From NCBI RefSeq assembly GCF_000971275.1, contig NZ_LAPV01000092.1:1-64000 (forward strand): a stretch of DNA of 64,000 bases, given 5' to 3'. The stretch comes from Devosia psychrophila (GTDB taxonomy: Bacteria > Pseudomonadota > Alphaproteobacteria > Rhizobiales > Devosiaceae). Below, in pieces: positions 26,467 through 40,450 of this stretch (positions are counted from its first letter, which is position 1; every line of letters begins with the position of its first letter). The notes beneath the pieces are model-generated. The model was not told where the DNA came from, did not search any database, and saw only the letters and a program-made list of their open reading frames with translations. The position numbers and the translations under genes are program-made.

Positions 26467-26859
26467 ATGGCCACGATGCCCGAAAATACCGTCACCGCTC
26501 CCGAGGCCGTCAAGGCTAACCCGGAACGCCCCTTGATCGATGTGATCCTTGAATGCCTTGACGATGCCAAGGCCGAGGGGATCGTTGCCGTGGATATCAC
26601 CGGCAAGTCTTCCCTGGCCGACCATATGGTGGTTGCGTCGGGTCGTTCGCAGCGCCACGTCGGCGCCGTTGCCGACCAGTTGGTCAACGCCGTGCGCGAG
26701 GCAGGCTACGGCAAGCCGCGCACCGAGGGGCTGCCGTTCTGCGATTGGGTTCTGGTCGATGCGGGCGATGTCATCGTCCATATCTTCCGTCCTGAAGTGC
26801 GGGACTTCTACAGCATCGAAAAGATGTGGCAGGCCGACTTCGCCGCTGACGCCCACTAA
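26467..26859 (+). CDS. rsfS: Ribosome silencing factor RsfS
   Basis: 130 aa from the ATG at 26467, with other in-frame starts at 26446 and 26476. The Iojap/RsfS core is complete: KAEGIVAVDITGKSSLADHM, VASGRSQRHVGAVAD, CDWVLVDAGDVIVHIF and RDFYSIEKMW. It binds L14 and blocks subunit joining in starvation. It sits between nadD and rlmH as in most proteobacteria. Confidence 0.94.
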   Translation: MATMPENTVTAPEAVKANPERPLIDVILECLDDAKAEGIVAVDITGKSSLADHMVVASGRSQRHVGAVADQLVNAVREAGYGKPRTEGLPFCDWVLVDAGDVIVHIFRPEVRDFYSIEKMWQADFAADAH

Positions 26860-26868
26860 GCTTCTGCG

Positions 26869-27351
26869 ATGCGCATGACCATCGCGGCCGTTGGCCGCAT
26901 GAAGGCCGGGCCGGAGCGGGAATTGGTCGCCCGCTATCTCGATCGGGCAGTCGGCGGCGGCAAGCCGCTGGCTCTGACCGGCTTCGAAGTGATCGAACTC
27001 AGCGAATCGCGCGCCTCTTCCTCGGCCAGCCGCAAGGCTGACGAGGCCAAGGCCCTGCGCGCTTCTCTGCCCGACGGCATTGTGGTGGCGCTGGACGAAC
27101 GCGGCAAATCAGTCGGCTCTGAAGCATTCGCCAAGCAGGTGCTGCGCTGGCGCGACGATGGCCGTTCTTCGGTCAGCTTCGTCATTGGCGGAGCCGATGG
27201 GATAGATCCCGCCTTCGTTTCGGCCGCCGATTTGGTGCTGAGCTTTTCGCCCATGGTGTGGCCGCATCAACTGGTCCGCATCATGCTGGCCGAGCAATTA
27301 TACCGCACCACCACGATCCTCAGCGGCCACCCCTATCATCGGGGCGATTGA
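26869..27351 (+). CDS. rlmH: 23S rRNA pseudouridine1915 N3-methyltransferase RlmH
   Basis: 160 aa SPOUT methyltransferase. Motifs are VALDERGKSVGSEAFA, SFVIGGADGI and LSFSPMVWPHQLVRIMLAEQLYRTTTILSGHPYHR, the C-terminal knot that binds S-adenosylmethionine and the ribosome. It starts 9 bp after rsfS, so the two are co-transcribed. Confidence 0.95.
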   Translation: MRMTIAAVGRMKAGPERELVARYLDRAVGGGKPLALTGFEVIELSESRASSSASRKADEAKALRASLPDGIVVALDERGKSVGSEAFAKQVLRWRDDGRSSVSFVIGGADGIDPAFVSAADLVLSFSPMVWPHQLVRIMLAEQLYRTTTILSGHPYHRGD

Positions 27352-27459
27352 GCCTTGAGCAATCACGTCGTGGTTAAGCATCGTTAACCTGCAGTTTTCC
27401 GGCAGTTTGTTATGGTGCGGCAATTGATTCGGGGACTTTGCGCCCCTGCTGGAGAAGGC

Positions 27460-28884
27460 ATGGCTTTGAGGCCGCGCAAGACACTTGGTTTGATGCTGGC
27501 CAGCCTGCTGTTGGCGGGCACCGCAAGCTTGCCGTTGCTGGCCCAGTCGCCCGCCATCCCGAGTGTACCCGAAGCGGCGCCTGTTGCTCCTGAAGTGGCA
27601 ACCGAAGCACCGGTAGATATGCCGTTACGCGGCACGGTCGGCGAACAGCCTGCACCAGTAGCGGAGGCAGCTCCAACCGGGCCTGCGGTTCCGACACAGG
27701 CCGATCTAGCCGCGCTGGAAGCATCGCTGTCGCTGAGCCAGGAGCGGATCGATGCGCTCAAGGCCGAGATTGCCGAGATGGAGGGCGACCGCACTCGCCA
27801 GAATGCGGCGCTGATCGCCGCGGCGCAGCGCGTCAAGCTGGCCGAGATCGAAGTCGCCGACGTTGAAGACCGGCTGTCGGCGCTGATCGTTTCCGAATTC
27901 GAAGTGCGCGGGCGGCTGGACGGCTCCAATGCCGAAGTCGCCAACGTGCTGGCAGCGCTTGAACGCATCACGCTCAATCCGCCACCGCCCTTGATCGTCG
28001 ATCCCGACGATGCGCTGGGCTCGGCACGCAGCGCCATGCTGATCGCGGCCATCGTGCCGCAATTGCGCGCCAAGGCCGACGCAGTGACCAGCGATCTCAA
28101 AACGCTGACCGATATCAAGACCCAGGCCTTGGCTGAGGAGGCGACGCTCAAAGCCAATCACGACGTGCTCGAAGAAGAGCAGCTGCGCATCGCCACGCTG
28201 ATCGCCGCGCGCCGGCAAGGCATCGAGACGCGCACCGGGCAACTGGCCGCCGAGGAAGCAGAAGCTGTGGCAATGGCCGCGCGGGCGACGACGCTGCAGG
28301 AGCTGATCGGTAGCCTTTCCGATCGGGCAAGTTCGGTTTCGACGGCAAGCACTGCGGCCGATGCGGCGGTCGATCCGGACGCGCCAGTGATGAGCGCCCA
28401 GCAGGTCCAGCTGGCGCTTGCCAATACCGCCCGCACCGAGCCCGCCATCCCTTTCGGCGCCGCACGCGGCTATCTGACCAAGCCGGCCAATGGCGTCAAC
28501 GTCGTCGAATACGGCGCCGGCGACGGCTTTGGTGGCATCAGCCAGGGCATTTCCGTGGTCACCCGCGCCGATGCGCAGGTGGTTGCGCCGGCCGATGGCT
28601 GGGTGCTGTATAAAGGCCCTTACCTCAATTACGGCCAAATCGTCATTCTCAATACCGGCCAGAGCTACACCGCACTCCTGGCGGGCCTCGATTCGGTAAC
28701 CGTCGACATCGGCCAGTTCGTGCAGATGGGGATGCCGCTGGGCACGATGGGTTCACGCACAATTGGCCGTTCGGTCACCACCAATGCTGGCGTAGCCCAG
28801 CCGACCCTCTATATTGAACTTCGACAAAACAACGAGCCCATCGATCCAACCGGATGGTGGGCCAACCCGACACAGAGTGGATAG
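27460..28884 (+). CDS. EnvC-like murein hydrolase activator with degenerate LytM domain
   Basis: 474 aa from the ATG at 27460, preceded by GGAGAAGG. A start at 27412 is possible. It has a signal peptide (LGLMLASLLLAGTASLPLLAQ), a Pro/Ala/Glu-rich spacer, and long coiled coils at roughly 80-160 and 200-290. The C-terminal peptidase-M23/LytM-like domain (about 335-465) includes ARGYLTKPANGVNVVEYG, APADGWVLYKGPYLNYGQIVI and PTLYIELRQNNEPIDP. The zinc ligands of active M23 enzymes are missing: the HxH site reads LYIELR and the first His/Asp site is absent. Like E. coli EnvC it would activate amidases rather than cut peptidoglycan (inference). It is 7 bp from ctpA. Confidence 0.88.
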   Translation: MALRPRKTLGLMLASLLLAGTASLPLLAQSPAIPSVPEAAPVAPEVATEAPVDMPLRGTVGEQPAPVAEAAPTGPAVPTQADLAALEASLSLSQERIDALKAEIAEMEGDRTRQNAALIAAAQRVKLAEIEVADVEDRLSALIVSEFEVRGRLDGSNAEVANVLAALERITLNPPPPLIVDPDDALGSARSAMLIAAIVPQLRAKADAVTSDLKTLTDIKTQALAEEATLKANHDVLEEEQLRIATLIAARRQGIETRTGQLAAEEAEAVAMAARATTLQELIGSLSDRASSVSTASTAADAAVDPDAPVMSAQQVQLALANTARTEPAIPFGAARGYLTKPANGVNVVEYGAGDGFGGISQGISVVTRADAQVVAPADGWVLYKGPYLNYGQIVILNTGQSYTALLAGLDSVTVDIGQFVQMGMPLGTMGSRTIGRSVTTNAGVAQPTLYIELRQNNEPIDPTGWWANPTQSG

Positions 28885-28891
28885 AACCCTC

Positions 28892-30322
28892 ATGCGCCTG
28901 ACGACACCTCTTAGCACGCTCGCCATCGTCGTGGCGCTGTCGCTGCCTACCGGCCTGCTGTTTGCCCAAGAGCCGACCCCTGCACCAGCGGCTCAAGATC
29001 AAGCGCCGCCGGCCGAGCCCGCCACTCCCAGTGGCGAAGAGCTTGCCCCGACCCCTGAGGAAAACGCGGCAGCACCGCGCGATCCGCTCGAAATCTATGC
29101 CGACCTCAACCTGTTCGGCGAAATCTTCGATCGCATCCGCGCCGAATATGTCGATCCGCCCGATGAGCAGGAGCTGATCCGCGCCGCCATCCAGGGCATG
29201 CTGACCTCGCTCGACCCGCATTCCGGCTATCTACCGCCGGCTGATTATGACGACATGCGCGAGGATACTTCGGGCGAATTCGGCGGTCTCGGCATCGAAG
29301 TCACCATGGAAGAAGGCGTCATCAAGGTGGTGTCCCCCATCGATGACACGCCAGCCGCCAAGGCCGGCATCATGTCCAATGACTTCATCGTCCAGCTCGA
29401 CAGCGTCGACATCCAGAACCTCACCCTCGATGAAGCCGTGTCAAAGATGCGCGGCCCGATCGGCTCGTCGATCAAGGTCACCGTGATTCGCGAAGGCGTG
29501 GAAAAGCCGCTGGATTTCGAACTGACCCGTGCCACCATTGCCATGCGCGCCGTGCGCTGGAGCATGGAAGGCGGCGCCAAGGAAGGCGAAGGCGACGTCG
29601 CCGTGGTGCGCTTGTCCCGCTTCTCCGAGCAGGCTTTCGTAGGCATCGAGAAGGCCCTCAAGGACGTATATGCTGCCCGTGACGGCGTGGCGCCCAAGGG
29701 CATCATCCTCGATCTGCGTAACAATCCTGGTGGCCTCGTTGACCAGTCGGTCTATGTGGCCGATGCCTTCCTCAAGCAGGGCGCGGTGGTCTTGACCCGC
29801 GGCCGTATTGCCCAGGAAAGTGCGCGCTATGACGCCCAGCCCGATACGCTGGATGCCATGATCGCCGATGTGCCGCTGGTGGTTCTGATCAACGGCGGCT
29901 CAGCCTCGGCTGCGGAAATCGTCGCCGGTGCCCTGCAGGACCACAAGCGCGCGACCCTGGTGGGCACGCGTTCCTTCGGCAAGGGCTCGGTACAGTCGAT
30001 CATCTCGCTTGGCCCCGATGGCGCCATGCGGCTGACCACGGCACGCTATTACACGCCGAACAATCGCTCGATCCAGGCTTTGGGCATCACGCCCGATATC
30101 GAGATCAAGCAGGTCGTGCCCGAGGAATTCCAGGGCCGCGACGAGATCATCGGCGAGGCTGGCCTTGCCGGTCACATCAAGATCGAGGGCCAGGAAGAGA
30201 CCACGGTTGGCTCCTCGGTGTATGTCCCTGCCGAGAAGGTCGACGATACCCAGCTGCAGTACGCCATCAAGCTGGTCAAGGGCGAGGAGACCGATCCGGC
30301 CTACCCGCCAAAGGCCGAATGA
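28892..30322 (+). CDS. ctpA: S41 C-terminal processing peptidase
   Basis: 476 aa from the ATG at 28892 (MRLTTPLSTLAIVVALSLP, a signal peptide). Domains: N-terminal helical region, PDZ (FGGLGIEVTMEEGVIKVVSP, KAGIMSNDFIVQLD), then the S41 protease with catalytic Ser in INGGSASAAEIVAGAL and Lys in RSFGKGSVQSI. It degrades or processes periplasmic proteins, including cell-wall hydrolases. Immediately downstream of the EnvC-like gene, as in many alphaproteobacteria, pointing to shared work in septal envelope remodelling. Confidence 0.95.
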   Translation: MRLTTPLSTLAIVVALSLPTGLLFAQEPTPAPAAQDQAPPAEPATPSGEELAPTPEENAAAPRDPLEIYADLNLFGEIFDRIRAEYVDPPDEQELIRAAIQGMLTSLDPHSGYLPPADYDDMREDTSGEFGGLGIEVTMEEGVIKVVSPIDDTPAAKAGIMSNDFIVQLDSVDIQNLTLDEAVSKMRGPIGSSIKVTVIREGVEKPLDFELTRATIAMRAVRWSMEGGAKEGEGDVAVVRLSRFSEQAFVGIEKALKDVYAARDGVAPKGIILDLRNNPGGLVDQSVYVADAFLKQGAVVLTRGRIAQESARYDAQPDTLDAMIADVPLVVLINGGSASAAEIVAGALQDHKRATLVGTRSFGKGSVQSIISLGPDGAMRLTTARYYTPNNRSIQALGITPDIEIKQVVPEEFQGRDEIIGEAGLAGHIKIEGQEETTVGSSVYVPAEKVDDTQLQYAIKLVKGEETDPAYPPKAE

Positions 30323-30478
30323 CGGCAGCGCAGCCTGCCATGCTATGAAATGACCGGGGGCGGGCCGCTGATTCGCTGCCTCGCCCCCGCTGTCTTACGC
30401 AAAAGTTGCTTGTTTCCTTTGCGTAGCGCGAAACCGGCCGCCACTTTTGCAGCACACGCGCCAGCCGGAACCTGAACG

Positions 30479-31603
30479 ATGGCCAATGATCTTTCGACGC
30501 CGCTGACCGGCCGCAAGCGCAAGCCGGGATCGACCCGGCACCTTCCGATTGCGCGCGTGTTGTTCGGCATTTTGGTGCTGATTGGCATTGGTTTCGTCCT
30601 GCGCCTGGTGCTGACCAATGACCCCAATGGCGGCCGCCCCAGCGCCGAAGTTCCAATCACCTCGACACTCAACAGCAACCAGATTGCCAACGAGGTCGCG
30701 ACCGGTCCGGTGACAATCACTGCGGACCCGGAGCAATTCCCCGCCGGCAGCTCGATCACCGCCGTCCCCACGGGAACGACCGGTGGCAATTCCATCGCCG
30801 GCCTGCCCGAACTGTTCGGCGCCCTGCCCGATCTCAGCGAAGACACCAACAACGGCCCGATTCCACGGGTCGCCAGCACCGGCCTGACGCCGTTCAACGC
30901 CTATGCCCGACCGGCTGCCGATGCGGTCGCCACCGGCCTGCCTCTGGTGTCGATCATCGTGACCGGGCTGGGCATCAACGAACAGGGCTCGCTCGACGCC
31001 ATCGATCAATTGCCGGACGATGTCAGCCTGGCCTTCGCGCCCTATGGCAAGACGCTGACCACGACAGTCGCCGCAGCGCGCTCGGCCGGCCATGAAGTGC
31101 TGCTGGAAATTCCGCTGGAGCCGTTCGATTTTCCGCAGAACGACCCTGGCCCCCAGACCCTTTTGACGGGCGAGCCGCCGCGGGAAAATTTGGACAAGCT
31201 GTTCTGGCTGATGTCGCGCTTTGGCGGCTATGCCGGCGTGATCAACAATATGGGCGCCCGCTTCACCGCGTCGGCTGCCGATTTCTCGCCCGTCATGGAA
31301 GAGCTGGGCGCACGCGGGCTCGGCTATATCGACGACGGCTCCTCCAACCGGTCGCTGGCGGCCCAACTGGCGACCGGCAACAAGGTGCCGTTCTCGCGCG
31401 CCGATCTGGTGATCGACAGTAATCCGTCGCGCCAGGCCATTCTCGCAGCGCTTGCCAGCCTTGAGGCCACGGCGTTGGAGAACGGGCACGCAATTGGTAT
31501 CATCAGCGCTCTGCCCATCTCGGTTGGCGCCATCGCTGAATGGTCGCGGGAACTTGAGAGCAAGGGCATTGCACTGGTGCCCGCCAGTGCCTTGATGAAA
31601 TAG
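30479..31603 (+). CDS. Divergent polysaccharide deacetylase family protein (YibQ-like)
   Basis: 374 aa with one N-terminal membrane anchor (about 24-45, IARVLFGILVLIGIGFVLRLVL). A low-complexity linker follows, then the DUF610/YibQ NodB-like fold: SIIVTGLGINEQGSLDAID, LAFAPYG, LEIPLEPFDFPQNDPGPQTL and LGYIDDGSSNRS. The deacetylase metal site is only partly conserved, so activity is uncertain. EnvC-CtpA-YibQ-RppH order is a recurring set in Rhizobiales and E. coli yibQ lies next to envC, suggesting an envelope role. Confidence 0.87.
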   Translation: MANDLSTPLTGRKRKPGSTRHLPIARVLFGILVLIGIGFVLRLVLTNDPNGGRPSAEVPITSTLNSNQIANEVATGPVTITADPEQFPAGSSITAVPTGTTGGNSIAGLPELFGALPDLSEDTNNGPIPRVASTGLTPFNAYARPAADAVATGLPLVSIIVTGLGINEQGSLDAIDQLPDDVSLAFAPYGKTLTTTVAAARSAGHEVLLEIPLEPFDFPQNDPGPQTLLTGEPPRENLDKLFWLMSRFGGYAGVINNMGARFTASAADFSPVMEELGARGLGYIDDGSSNRSLAAQLATGNKVPFSRADLVIDSNPSRQAILAALASLEATALENGHAIGIISALPISVGAIAEWSRELESKGIALVPASALMK

Positions 31604-31612
31604 AGATTTGCC

Positions 31613-32149
31613 ATGCCCACCCGTCCAAGCCGAGAGTCCCTGCCCTATCGCGATTGCGTCGGCATTGCCGTGTTCAACCAGGATGGCAATGTCTTCATTG
31701 GCCGGCGCAAGGCTGGTGACGATCCGGAACAGAGCGCCCAGCAGGGTGCGCCCTGGCAGATGCCACAAGGCGGTATCGACAAGGGCGAGGACCCGTTGCG
31801 CGCTGCCCTGCGCGAACTGCATGAAGAGACCAATATCAGCGCCGTCAGCCTGCTCGCCGAGGCGCCGGAATGGATATATTACGACCTGCCCGACGACATG
31901 CTGGGCGTGGTGCTGAAGGGTAAATATCGCGGCCAGCGCCAGCGCTGGTTTGCCTTTGCCTTTACCGGCAAGGACAGCGAGATCGACGTCGAATCGCCGG
32001 GCGGCGGCAAGCACAAGGCGGAATTCGACGCGTGGCGCTGGGAAAAACTGACTCGCACGCCCGGCCTGATCGTGCCGTTCAAGAAAGACGCCTATGACAA
32101 GGTGGTGGAGGCGTTTGCAGATATTCCGCAGCGCTTCACCAATGTTTAG
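31613..32149 (+). CDS. rppH: RNA pyrophosphohydrolase
   Basis: 178 aa Nudix hydrolase. It begins near RESLPYRDCVGIAVFNQDGNVFIGRR and has WQMPQGGIDKGEDPL followed by the Nudix box ending RELHEETNI. The PQGGID signature and R-(10-residue)-GxxxxxEx7REUxEExGU spacing fit RppH/NudH, which removes pyrophosphate from mRNA 5' ends and starts decay. It lies 9 bp after the yibQ-like gene. Confidence 0.92.
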   Translation: MPTRPSRESLPYRDCVGIAVFNQDGNVFIGRRKAGDDPEQSAQQGAPWQMPQGGIDKGEDPLRAALRELHEETNISAVSLLAEAPEWIYYDLPDDMLGVVLKGKYRGQRQRWFAFAFTGKDSEIDVESPGGGKHKAEFDAWRWEKLTRTPGLIVPFKKDAYDKVVEAFADIPQRFTNV

Positions 32150-32158
32150 CTGGTCGCG

Positions 32159-32845
32159 ATGAAAACCATCGGCCTGATCGGCGGCATGAGCTGGGAATCC
32201 ACCGCCCATTATTATCGCGTGCTCAACCAGGAAGTGGCGGCGCGCCTTGGCGGCCTTCATTCGGCGCCGGTGATCGTTCATTCAGTGGACTTCGCCCCGA
32301 TTGCCGAGATGCAGTCGGCTGGCGACTGGGACGGCGCCGGGCGACAACTGGCGTTGATCGCGCGCGGGCTACAAGCGGCAGGCGCCGAGGTCATCGGGCT
32401 AGCCACCAACACCATGCATATCGTCGCCGATCAGATCACCTCGGCCATCAGCGTCCCCTTCATCCATATCGCCGATCCTACCAGCGATGCACTGCTGGGG
32501 GATGGGTTCCATACGGTGGGCCTATTGGGCACCCGCTTCACCATGGAAATGGGCTTCTATCGCGACCGGCTGACGGCACGAGGTCTGACATCGATCATTC
32601 CCGAGGTCGATCGGACCAATCTCAACGGCATCATCTATGAAGAGCTGTGCCTGGGTATCGTCCGCGAAGAATCACGCCGTATCTATGTAGCGTCCATAGA
32701 GCGCATCGCCGCACGCGGCGCCGAGGCTGTGATTTTGGGCTGCACCGAGATCGCCATGTTGATCGATGATTCCAATAGCCCGCTGCCGGTCTATGACACC
32801 ACCGACCTGCACGCCAAGGCGTTGGTGACGGCAGCGCTGGCTTAG
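32159..32845 (+). CDS. Aspartate/glutamate racemase family protein (YgeA-like amino-acid racemase)
   Basis: 228 aa, [23 protein letters not shown]. The Asp/Glu racemase fold has two catalytic positions: [11 protein letters not shown], where Thr replaces the first Cys, and [10 protein letters not shown] with the second Cys. A Thr/Cys pair is the pattern of E. coli YgeA, a broad amino-acid racemase, rather than of a Cys/Cys aspartate racemase. It is cytoplasmic. Its last codons overlap the end of the convergent chemoreceptor by 4 bp. Confidence 0.88.
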   Translation: MKTIGLIGGMSWESTAHYYRVLNQEVAARLGGLHSAPVIVHSVDFAPIAEMQSAGDWDGAGRQLALIARGLQAAGAEVIGLATNTMHIVADQITSAISVPFIHIADPTSDALLGDGFHTVGLLGTRFTMEMGFYRDRLTARGLTSIIPEVDRTNLNGIIYEELCLGIVREESRRIYVASIERIAARGAEAVILGCTEIAMLIDDSNSPLPVYDTTDLHAKALVTAALA

Positions 32846-35007
32846 GCTACGCGCCGCCCCTTGATGTCGACCACTCTCGGCGCCGGCTCGTCGAGCACGA
32901 ACACATCGACGATCATGTCCAGCGTCTGTGCCTGCGCTTCGGTCTGCTCAAGGGCTGCATTGGTCTCTTCGGCCAACGCCGCATTGTGCTGGGTCATTTC
33001 ATCAAGCTGACGGACTGACACGAGCACTTCGTCGATGGCCGACGCCTGCTCGGCACTGGCCCGGGCGATGGCCTCCACGAGGGCACTGTTCTGCTGCACG
33101 GCGGCCTGCATTTCGGACAGACGCCCTGCGGCGTCGGACACCAGCTGCGAGCCGTTCTTGACCTCGCTGGCCGACTGCTCGACCAGAAGCTTTACATCGG
33201 CCGAGGCTGAGGCGGCCGACTGCGCCAAGCGACGAACCTCGACGGCGACCACGGCAAAGCCCTTGCCTGCATCGCCAGCCCGCGCCGCTTCGACCGAAGC
33301 ATTGAGCGCCAAAAGGTTGGTCTGGAAGGCGATATCATCGATCAGGCCGATGATATTGGAAATCTTGGAAGACGACTGGGTAATGCGCTCCATCGCATCG
33401 TTAGCCTTGACCATGACGGCGCCACTTTCGGAAGTCGACCGCGACACGGCAGAGGCCTTGGCCGCAGCGTCCTGCGCCATCTTGGCATTGCTGGCGACGG
33501 TGCTAGCCAGAGCGCCCATCGCAGCCGTGGTCTCGACGATGGTCGAAGCCTGCCGGGTAGTGCGCTCGCTCAGATCGTTGGCGCCGCTAAGGATTTCGCC
33601 CGTTGCCGACTTCAGCGCTCGCGAGGTGGTGCGCAACTGGCCGACCACATCGGCGAAGCGCGTTACCGTGCCGTTGAGGGCGTGGCGCAGGTCTTCGAAT
33701 TCCGGCTGAAACTGTGTTTCGATCTGGCCGGTAAGGTCGCCCTCGGCCAATTGCTGCAGGCCCGCGCCGACAGCGGCCACTGCCTGGCGGCGCGCGGTCA
33801 CATCGGTGGCGAACTGCACGACCTTATAGGGCGAACCATCAAGCCCTAGGATGGGGGTGAAGGTACTCTGTATCCACACCTCACGCCCGTCGCTGCTGCG
33901 GCGACGATATTCGCCGCTCTTGAACTGGCCGGCGGTGAGATCGAGCCAGAACTGGCGATAGCTGAGCGTTTTCGGATCGGCATCGAACAGGAATTGCGCG
34001 TTGGGTTGGCCCTGGATTTCATTCAGGCGATAACCCAGCAGGCGCAGGAAATTTTCGTTTGCGGTGATGACCTCGCCTGTCATGGTGAATTCGACGACCA
34101 TCTGCGACATCGAAATGGCATCGAGCTGGCCGGTATGGTCTGCGGCTTCCAAAAGGTGGCGCTTGGTCTCTTCTCCCATTTTCGCGGCGCGTTCGGCATT
34201 GGCCCGGAACACTTCCACGGCTCTTGCCATAGCGCCGATTTCATTGCGGCGCTCGGTATAGGGCACTTTGATCGCCAGTTCCCCTTCGGCCACGGCGCTC
34301 ATTACCTCGGAGAGCTTGGGAATCGGACGGGTCAACAGCCGCGACAGCAACAGTGCCAGCAGCCCGATGATCAACAGGGCGGCGCCACCGACGGAGACCA
34401 GCATGATGAGGTTTTGGCCGACCACGGCCTCAATCGGCGCCCGCGCCACGGCAATCAGCAGGGCACCGATAACCGTGCCGTCGGCCATGGCGATCGGCTG
34501 GTACCAGGTGAAATAGCCAACGCCGTTGATGATCTCTTCGGCGCGTACCGGACGATTGGCCAGCAATTCGTCAAACAGCGGCGTGCCAGAAACGATCGGC
34601 GTATCGAGCAGGCGTTCGCCATCGGCCTTCAGCAGGCTGGAGGTGCCGAGGTTCAGGTCGGGCCCAACCTCGGTATTGTAGACATAGATCGCGGCATTCT
34701 GACCGGAAACGCGTGCGATGGTGTCGATGACGTCGTGACTGCGGAAGCGCGGCATGGAGCGCATGGTCAGCGCCGCTACGTCGCCGGCCTCATCAGAGAT
34801 GATTTCGAGACTGGGCAGATTGACCTGCAGGATTTCCGAGGTGATGCGCGTCGCGCTGGCCACTTCATGCTCCGCATCGCTGCTGGCGGTATTCGATAGG
34901 CTGATGAACATGCCCAGCAGAACCGCCCCAATGGCGATGGCGATCGAGCATACGGCCATGGCCGCAATAGCGGATGTCAGGCGGATATTTTCCAAGAGTG
35001 AAACCAC
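32842..35007 (-). CDS. Methyl-accepting chemotaxis protein with PAS domain
   Basis: 721 aa, apparently from a GTG at 35007. TM1 is residues ~12-36, the periplasmic sensor runs to ~205, and TM2 is ~206-228 ([20 protein letters not shown]). A HAMP domain follows, then a PAS domain (~295-400, with [20 protein letters not shown] and [13 protein letters not shown]), a short second HAMP, and the signalling domain with the highly conserved [20 protein letters not shown] tip. No C-terminal CheR-binding pentapeptide is visible. The ligand is unknown. A PAS domain after the HAMP suggests extra cytoplasmic sensing, perhaps redox or energy (inference). Confidence 0.92.
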   Translation of the reverse strand: MVSLLENIRLTSAIAAMAVCSIAIAIGAVLLGMFISLSNTASSDAEHEVASATRITSEILQVNLPSLEIISDEAGDVAALTMRSMPRFRSHDVIDTIARVSGQNAAIYVYNTEVGPDLNLGTSSLLKADGERLLDTPIVSGTPLFDELLANRPVRAEEIINGVGYFTWYQPIAMADGTVIGALLIAVARAPIEAVVGQNLIMLVSVGGAALLIIGLLALLLSRLLTRPIPKLSEVMSAVAEGELAIKVPYTERRNEIGAMARAVEVFRANAERAAKMGEETKRHLLEAADHTGQLDAISMSQMVVEFTMTGEVITANENFLRLLGYRLNEIQGQPNAQFLFDADPKTLSYRQFWLDLTAGQFKSGEYRRRSSDGREVWIQSTFTPILGLDGSPYKVVQFATDVTARRQAVAAVGAGLQQLAEGDLTGQIETQFQPEFEDLRHALNGTVTRFADVVGQLRTTSRALKSATGEILSGANDLSERTTRQASTIVETTAAMGALASTVASNAKMAQDAAAKASAVSRSTSESGAVMVKANDAMERITQSSSKISNIIGLIDDIAFQTNLLALNASVEAARAGDAGKGFAVVAVEVRRLAQSAASASADVKLLVEQSASEVKNGSQLVSDAAGRLSEMQAAVQQNSALVEAIARASAEQASAIDEVLVSVRQLDEMTQHNAALAEETNAALEQTEAQAQTLDMIVDVFVLDEPAPRVVDIKGRRVA

Positions 35008-35204
35008 TTTGCGTCCCCAATGGCATCTGCGCCCTATGGACGCGCAACTAGTTCCCTGTCGCAGAGTGGCGGCATTGTCTTAATAGAGTGTTGACCGACG
35101 CAAGTTATATAGCCAAAACAGAGGCGTGCCTAAAGTTTGTGCAGCCTTTGGATGGCGGCAAGCCGAGGCGTGGCCTAGCGACCGCATCGGCCACACAAAG
35201 CACG

Positions 35205-35229
35205 ACGCCCGCGGATGATCCGCGGGCGT
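35205..35229 (-). terminator. Hairpin terminating the atp operon
   Basis: A perfect 12-bp inverted repeat ACGCCCGCGGAT / ATCCGCGGGCGT lies about 26 bp after the atpC stop. The U-tract on the minus strand is weak (CGTGCTTTGTG), but position and stem strength fit a terminator. On the plus strand it is followed by TTAAAAAATTTC. Confidence 0.65.
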
Positions 35230-35254
35230 TAAAAAATTTCAGACCAAGCAGTCG

Positions 35255-35680
35255 TTAGTGGACGTGGCCGCCGTTGATTTGGCCGGCTTCGATGGCCAAG
35301 TTAAGCAAGGCGCTGACGACTTCCTGGGCGTAGGATTTGTCGTCCGGGCCAGGCGCAGCGGCCAGCTCGGCTTCGGCTGCCTTGATCTGGGCGGCCAGGT
35401 CGGCATGGTCAAATTCGGAAAACGGCGACGACTGTTCGGCAAGGATTGTCAGGCCTTCCGGCGAGACGTCGGCGAAGCCGCCCTTGACGAAGAAAATCTC
35501 GTCGCGGCCATTGATGCCGTTGACCGTGATGAAGCCGGGACGCAGCGTCGTCATGAACGGCGCGTGGTCGGTCATCACCGTGAAATAGCCTTCGGTGCCC
35601 GGTACGGTGACCGAGGTCACGACTTCCGATAGCACCAGCCGCTCGGGCGACACGATCTCGATCTTGAGGCCTTCAGCCAT
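35255..35680 (-). CDS. atpC: ATP synthase F1 epsilon subunit
   Basis: 141 aa from the ATG at 35680 (MAEGLKIEIVSPERLVLSE). An in-frame longer reading to 35734 lacks family support. The N-terminal beta-sandwich shows VTVPGTEGYFTVMTDHAPFMTTLRPG, followed by the helical part (DHADLAAQIKAAEAELAAA). It is the central-stalk regulator of F1. Last gene of the five-gene F1 operon. The F0 genes are not in the window, as expected for alphaproteobacteria. Confidence 0.95.
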   Translation of the reverse strand: MAEGLKIEIVSPERLVLSEVVTSVTVPGTEGYFTVMTDHAPFMTTLRPGFITVNGINGRDEIFFVKGGFADVSPEGLTILAEQSSPFSEFDHADLAAQIKAAEAELAAAPGPDDKSYAQEVVSALLNLAIEAGQINGGHVH

Positions 35681-35737
35681 TTTTTGGTCCCTTAAGGAGA
35701 GGGGCTCGCCGCGTACGGCAAGCCCGATTGTCAAAGC

Positions 35738-37201
<1,464 letters not shown>

Positions 37202-37229
37202 TTAGAGCGCTGACGCGCCCGAATGAGAG

Positions 37230-38117
37230 TTAGAGCGCTTCCGCGCCGGCAATGATTTCGATCAGCTCGGTGGTGATCTTGGCCTGGCGCTGACGGTTGT
37301 AGCTCAGCTGCAACTGGCCGATCATTTCGCCGGCGTTCCGGGTCGCATTGTCCATCGCGGACATCTGCGCGCCATAGAACGAGGCGGAATTTTCGAGCAG
37401 GGCCTTGAGGATCTGCACCGCGATGTTGCGCGGCAGCAGGTCTTCTACGATGGCCTCTTCACTTGGCTCATATTCGTAAGGAATAGCCGAGGCATCGACC
37501 ACGCCTTCGCCAGCAGGCTTTTCCAGCTTGGCCGGGATCAACTGCTGGGCCGTCGGCACCTGGCTGATCACGCTGCCGAACTTGGCGAAGAACAGCGTCG
37601 CCACGTCGAATTCACCAGCATTGAACATGGCCAGCACCTTGTCCGCGACCTGCTGGGCCTGGACGAAGCCGACTTGCTTGATTTCGCGGAAATTGAAGGT
37701 ATCGACGATATTGCTCGGATACTGGCGCTTCAGGATATCATTGCCCTTGCGGCCAACGGTCAGTATCTTGACAGTCTTGCCCTGGCTGAGCAGCTTGGCA
37801 GCATGCTCGCGCGCGAGGCGGGCGATCGACGAGTTGAAACCGCCGGCCAGACCACGCTCGCCAGTGGCGACCACCAGCAGATGCACCTGGTCCTTGCCCG
37901 TGCCGCCGAGCAAGACGGGAGCATTTTCCTGGCCATCATAGACGGCACCAAGCGCTGCCAGCACCTTGCCCATGCGCTCGGCATAGGGACGTGCCGCAAC
38001 TGCCGCTTCCTGGGCGCGACGGAGCTTGGCCGCCGCGACCATCTGCATGGCCTTGGTGATCTTCTGGGTCGATTTGACCGAGTCGATCCGGTTCTTGAGG
38101 TCCTTCAGCGATGCCAT
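37230..38117 (-). CDS. atpG: ATP synthase F1 gamma subunit
   Basis: 295 aa, [36 protein letters not shown], the N-terminal rotor helix. The C-terminal helix contains [19 protein letters not shown] and ends [22 protein letters not shown]. It is the rotating shaft coupling F0 to F1. Normal length. Confidence 0.97.
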   Translation of the reverse strand: MASLKDLKNRIDSVKSTQKITKAMQMVAAAKLRRAQEAAVAARPYAERMGKVLAALGAVYDGQENAPVLLGGTGKDQVHLLVVATGERGLAGGFNSSIARLAREHAAKLLSQGKTVKILTVGRKGNDILKRQYPSNIVDTFNFREIKQVGFVQAQQVADKVLAMFNAGEFDVATLFFAKFGSVISQVPTAQQLIPAKLEKPAGEGVVDASAIPYEYEPSEEAIVEDLLPRNIAVQILKALLENSASFYGAQMSAMDNATRNAGEMIGQLQLSYNRQRQAKITTELIEIIAGAEAL

Positions 38118-38141
38118 AGGCCGATGCTCTCCCTGCTGGCT

Positions 38142-40237
<2,096 letters not shown>

Positions 40238-40450
40238 TGCCGCTACACCCTCTTGGTTGCCTGCCCGCTTAGCCGCCCTGTTCGATGGGAAAACCCGGGC
40301 GGTTGCCGACGCTTGTTCTTGTCTGGAAAAGGGGGCGTCCAGACACCCCCTCAAAGTCGCGCTCGCTCTAGCACAAGGCCCGCGCGCCATGCAAGGCTTG
40401 GGGGCGTGATTCAAATGCGGTGAAAGTGTCGCAGGGGGGTGGGGCGTGGG

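Noticed and set aside
30340..30410. GC-rich hairpin after ctpA as a terminator
   Set aside because: The stem is imperfect and no T run follows, so it was not called.
30395..32281. 628-codon frame antisense to the yibQ-rppH genes
   Set aside because: Spans two real genes and their gap on the opposite strand; composition is that of a shadow.
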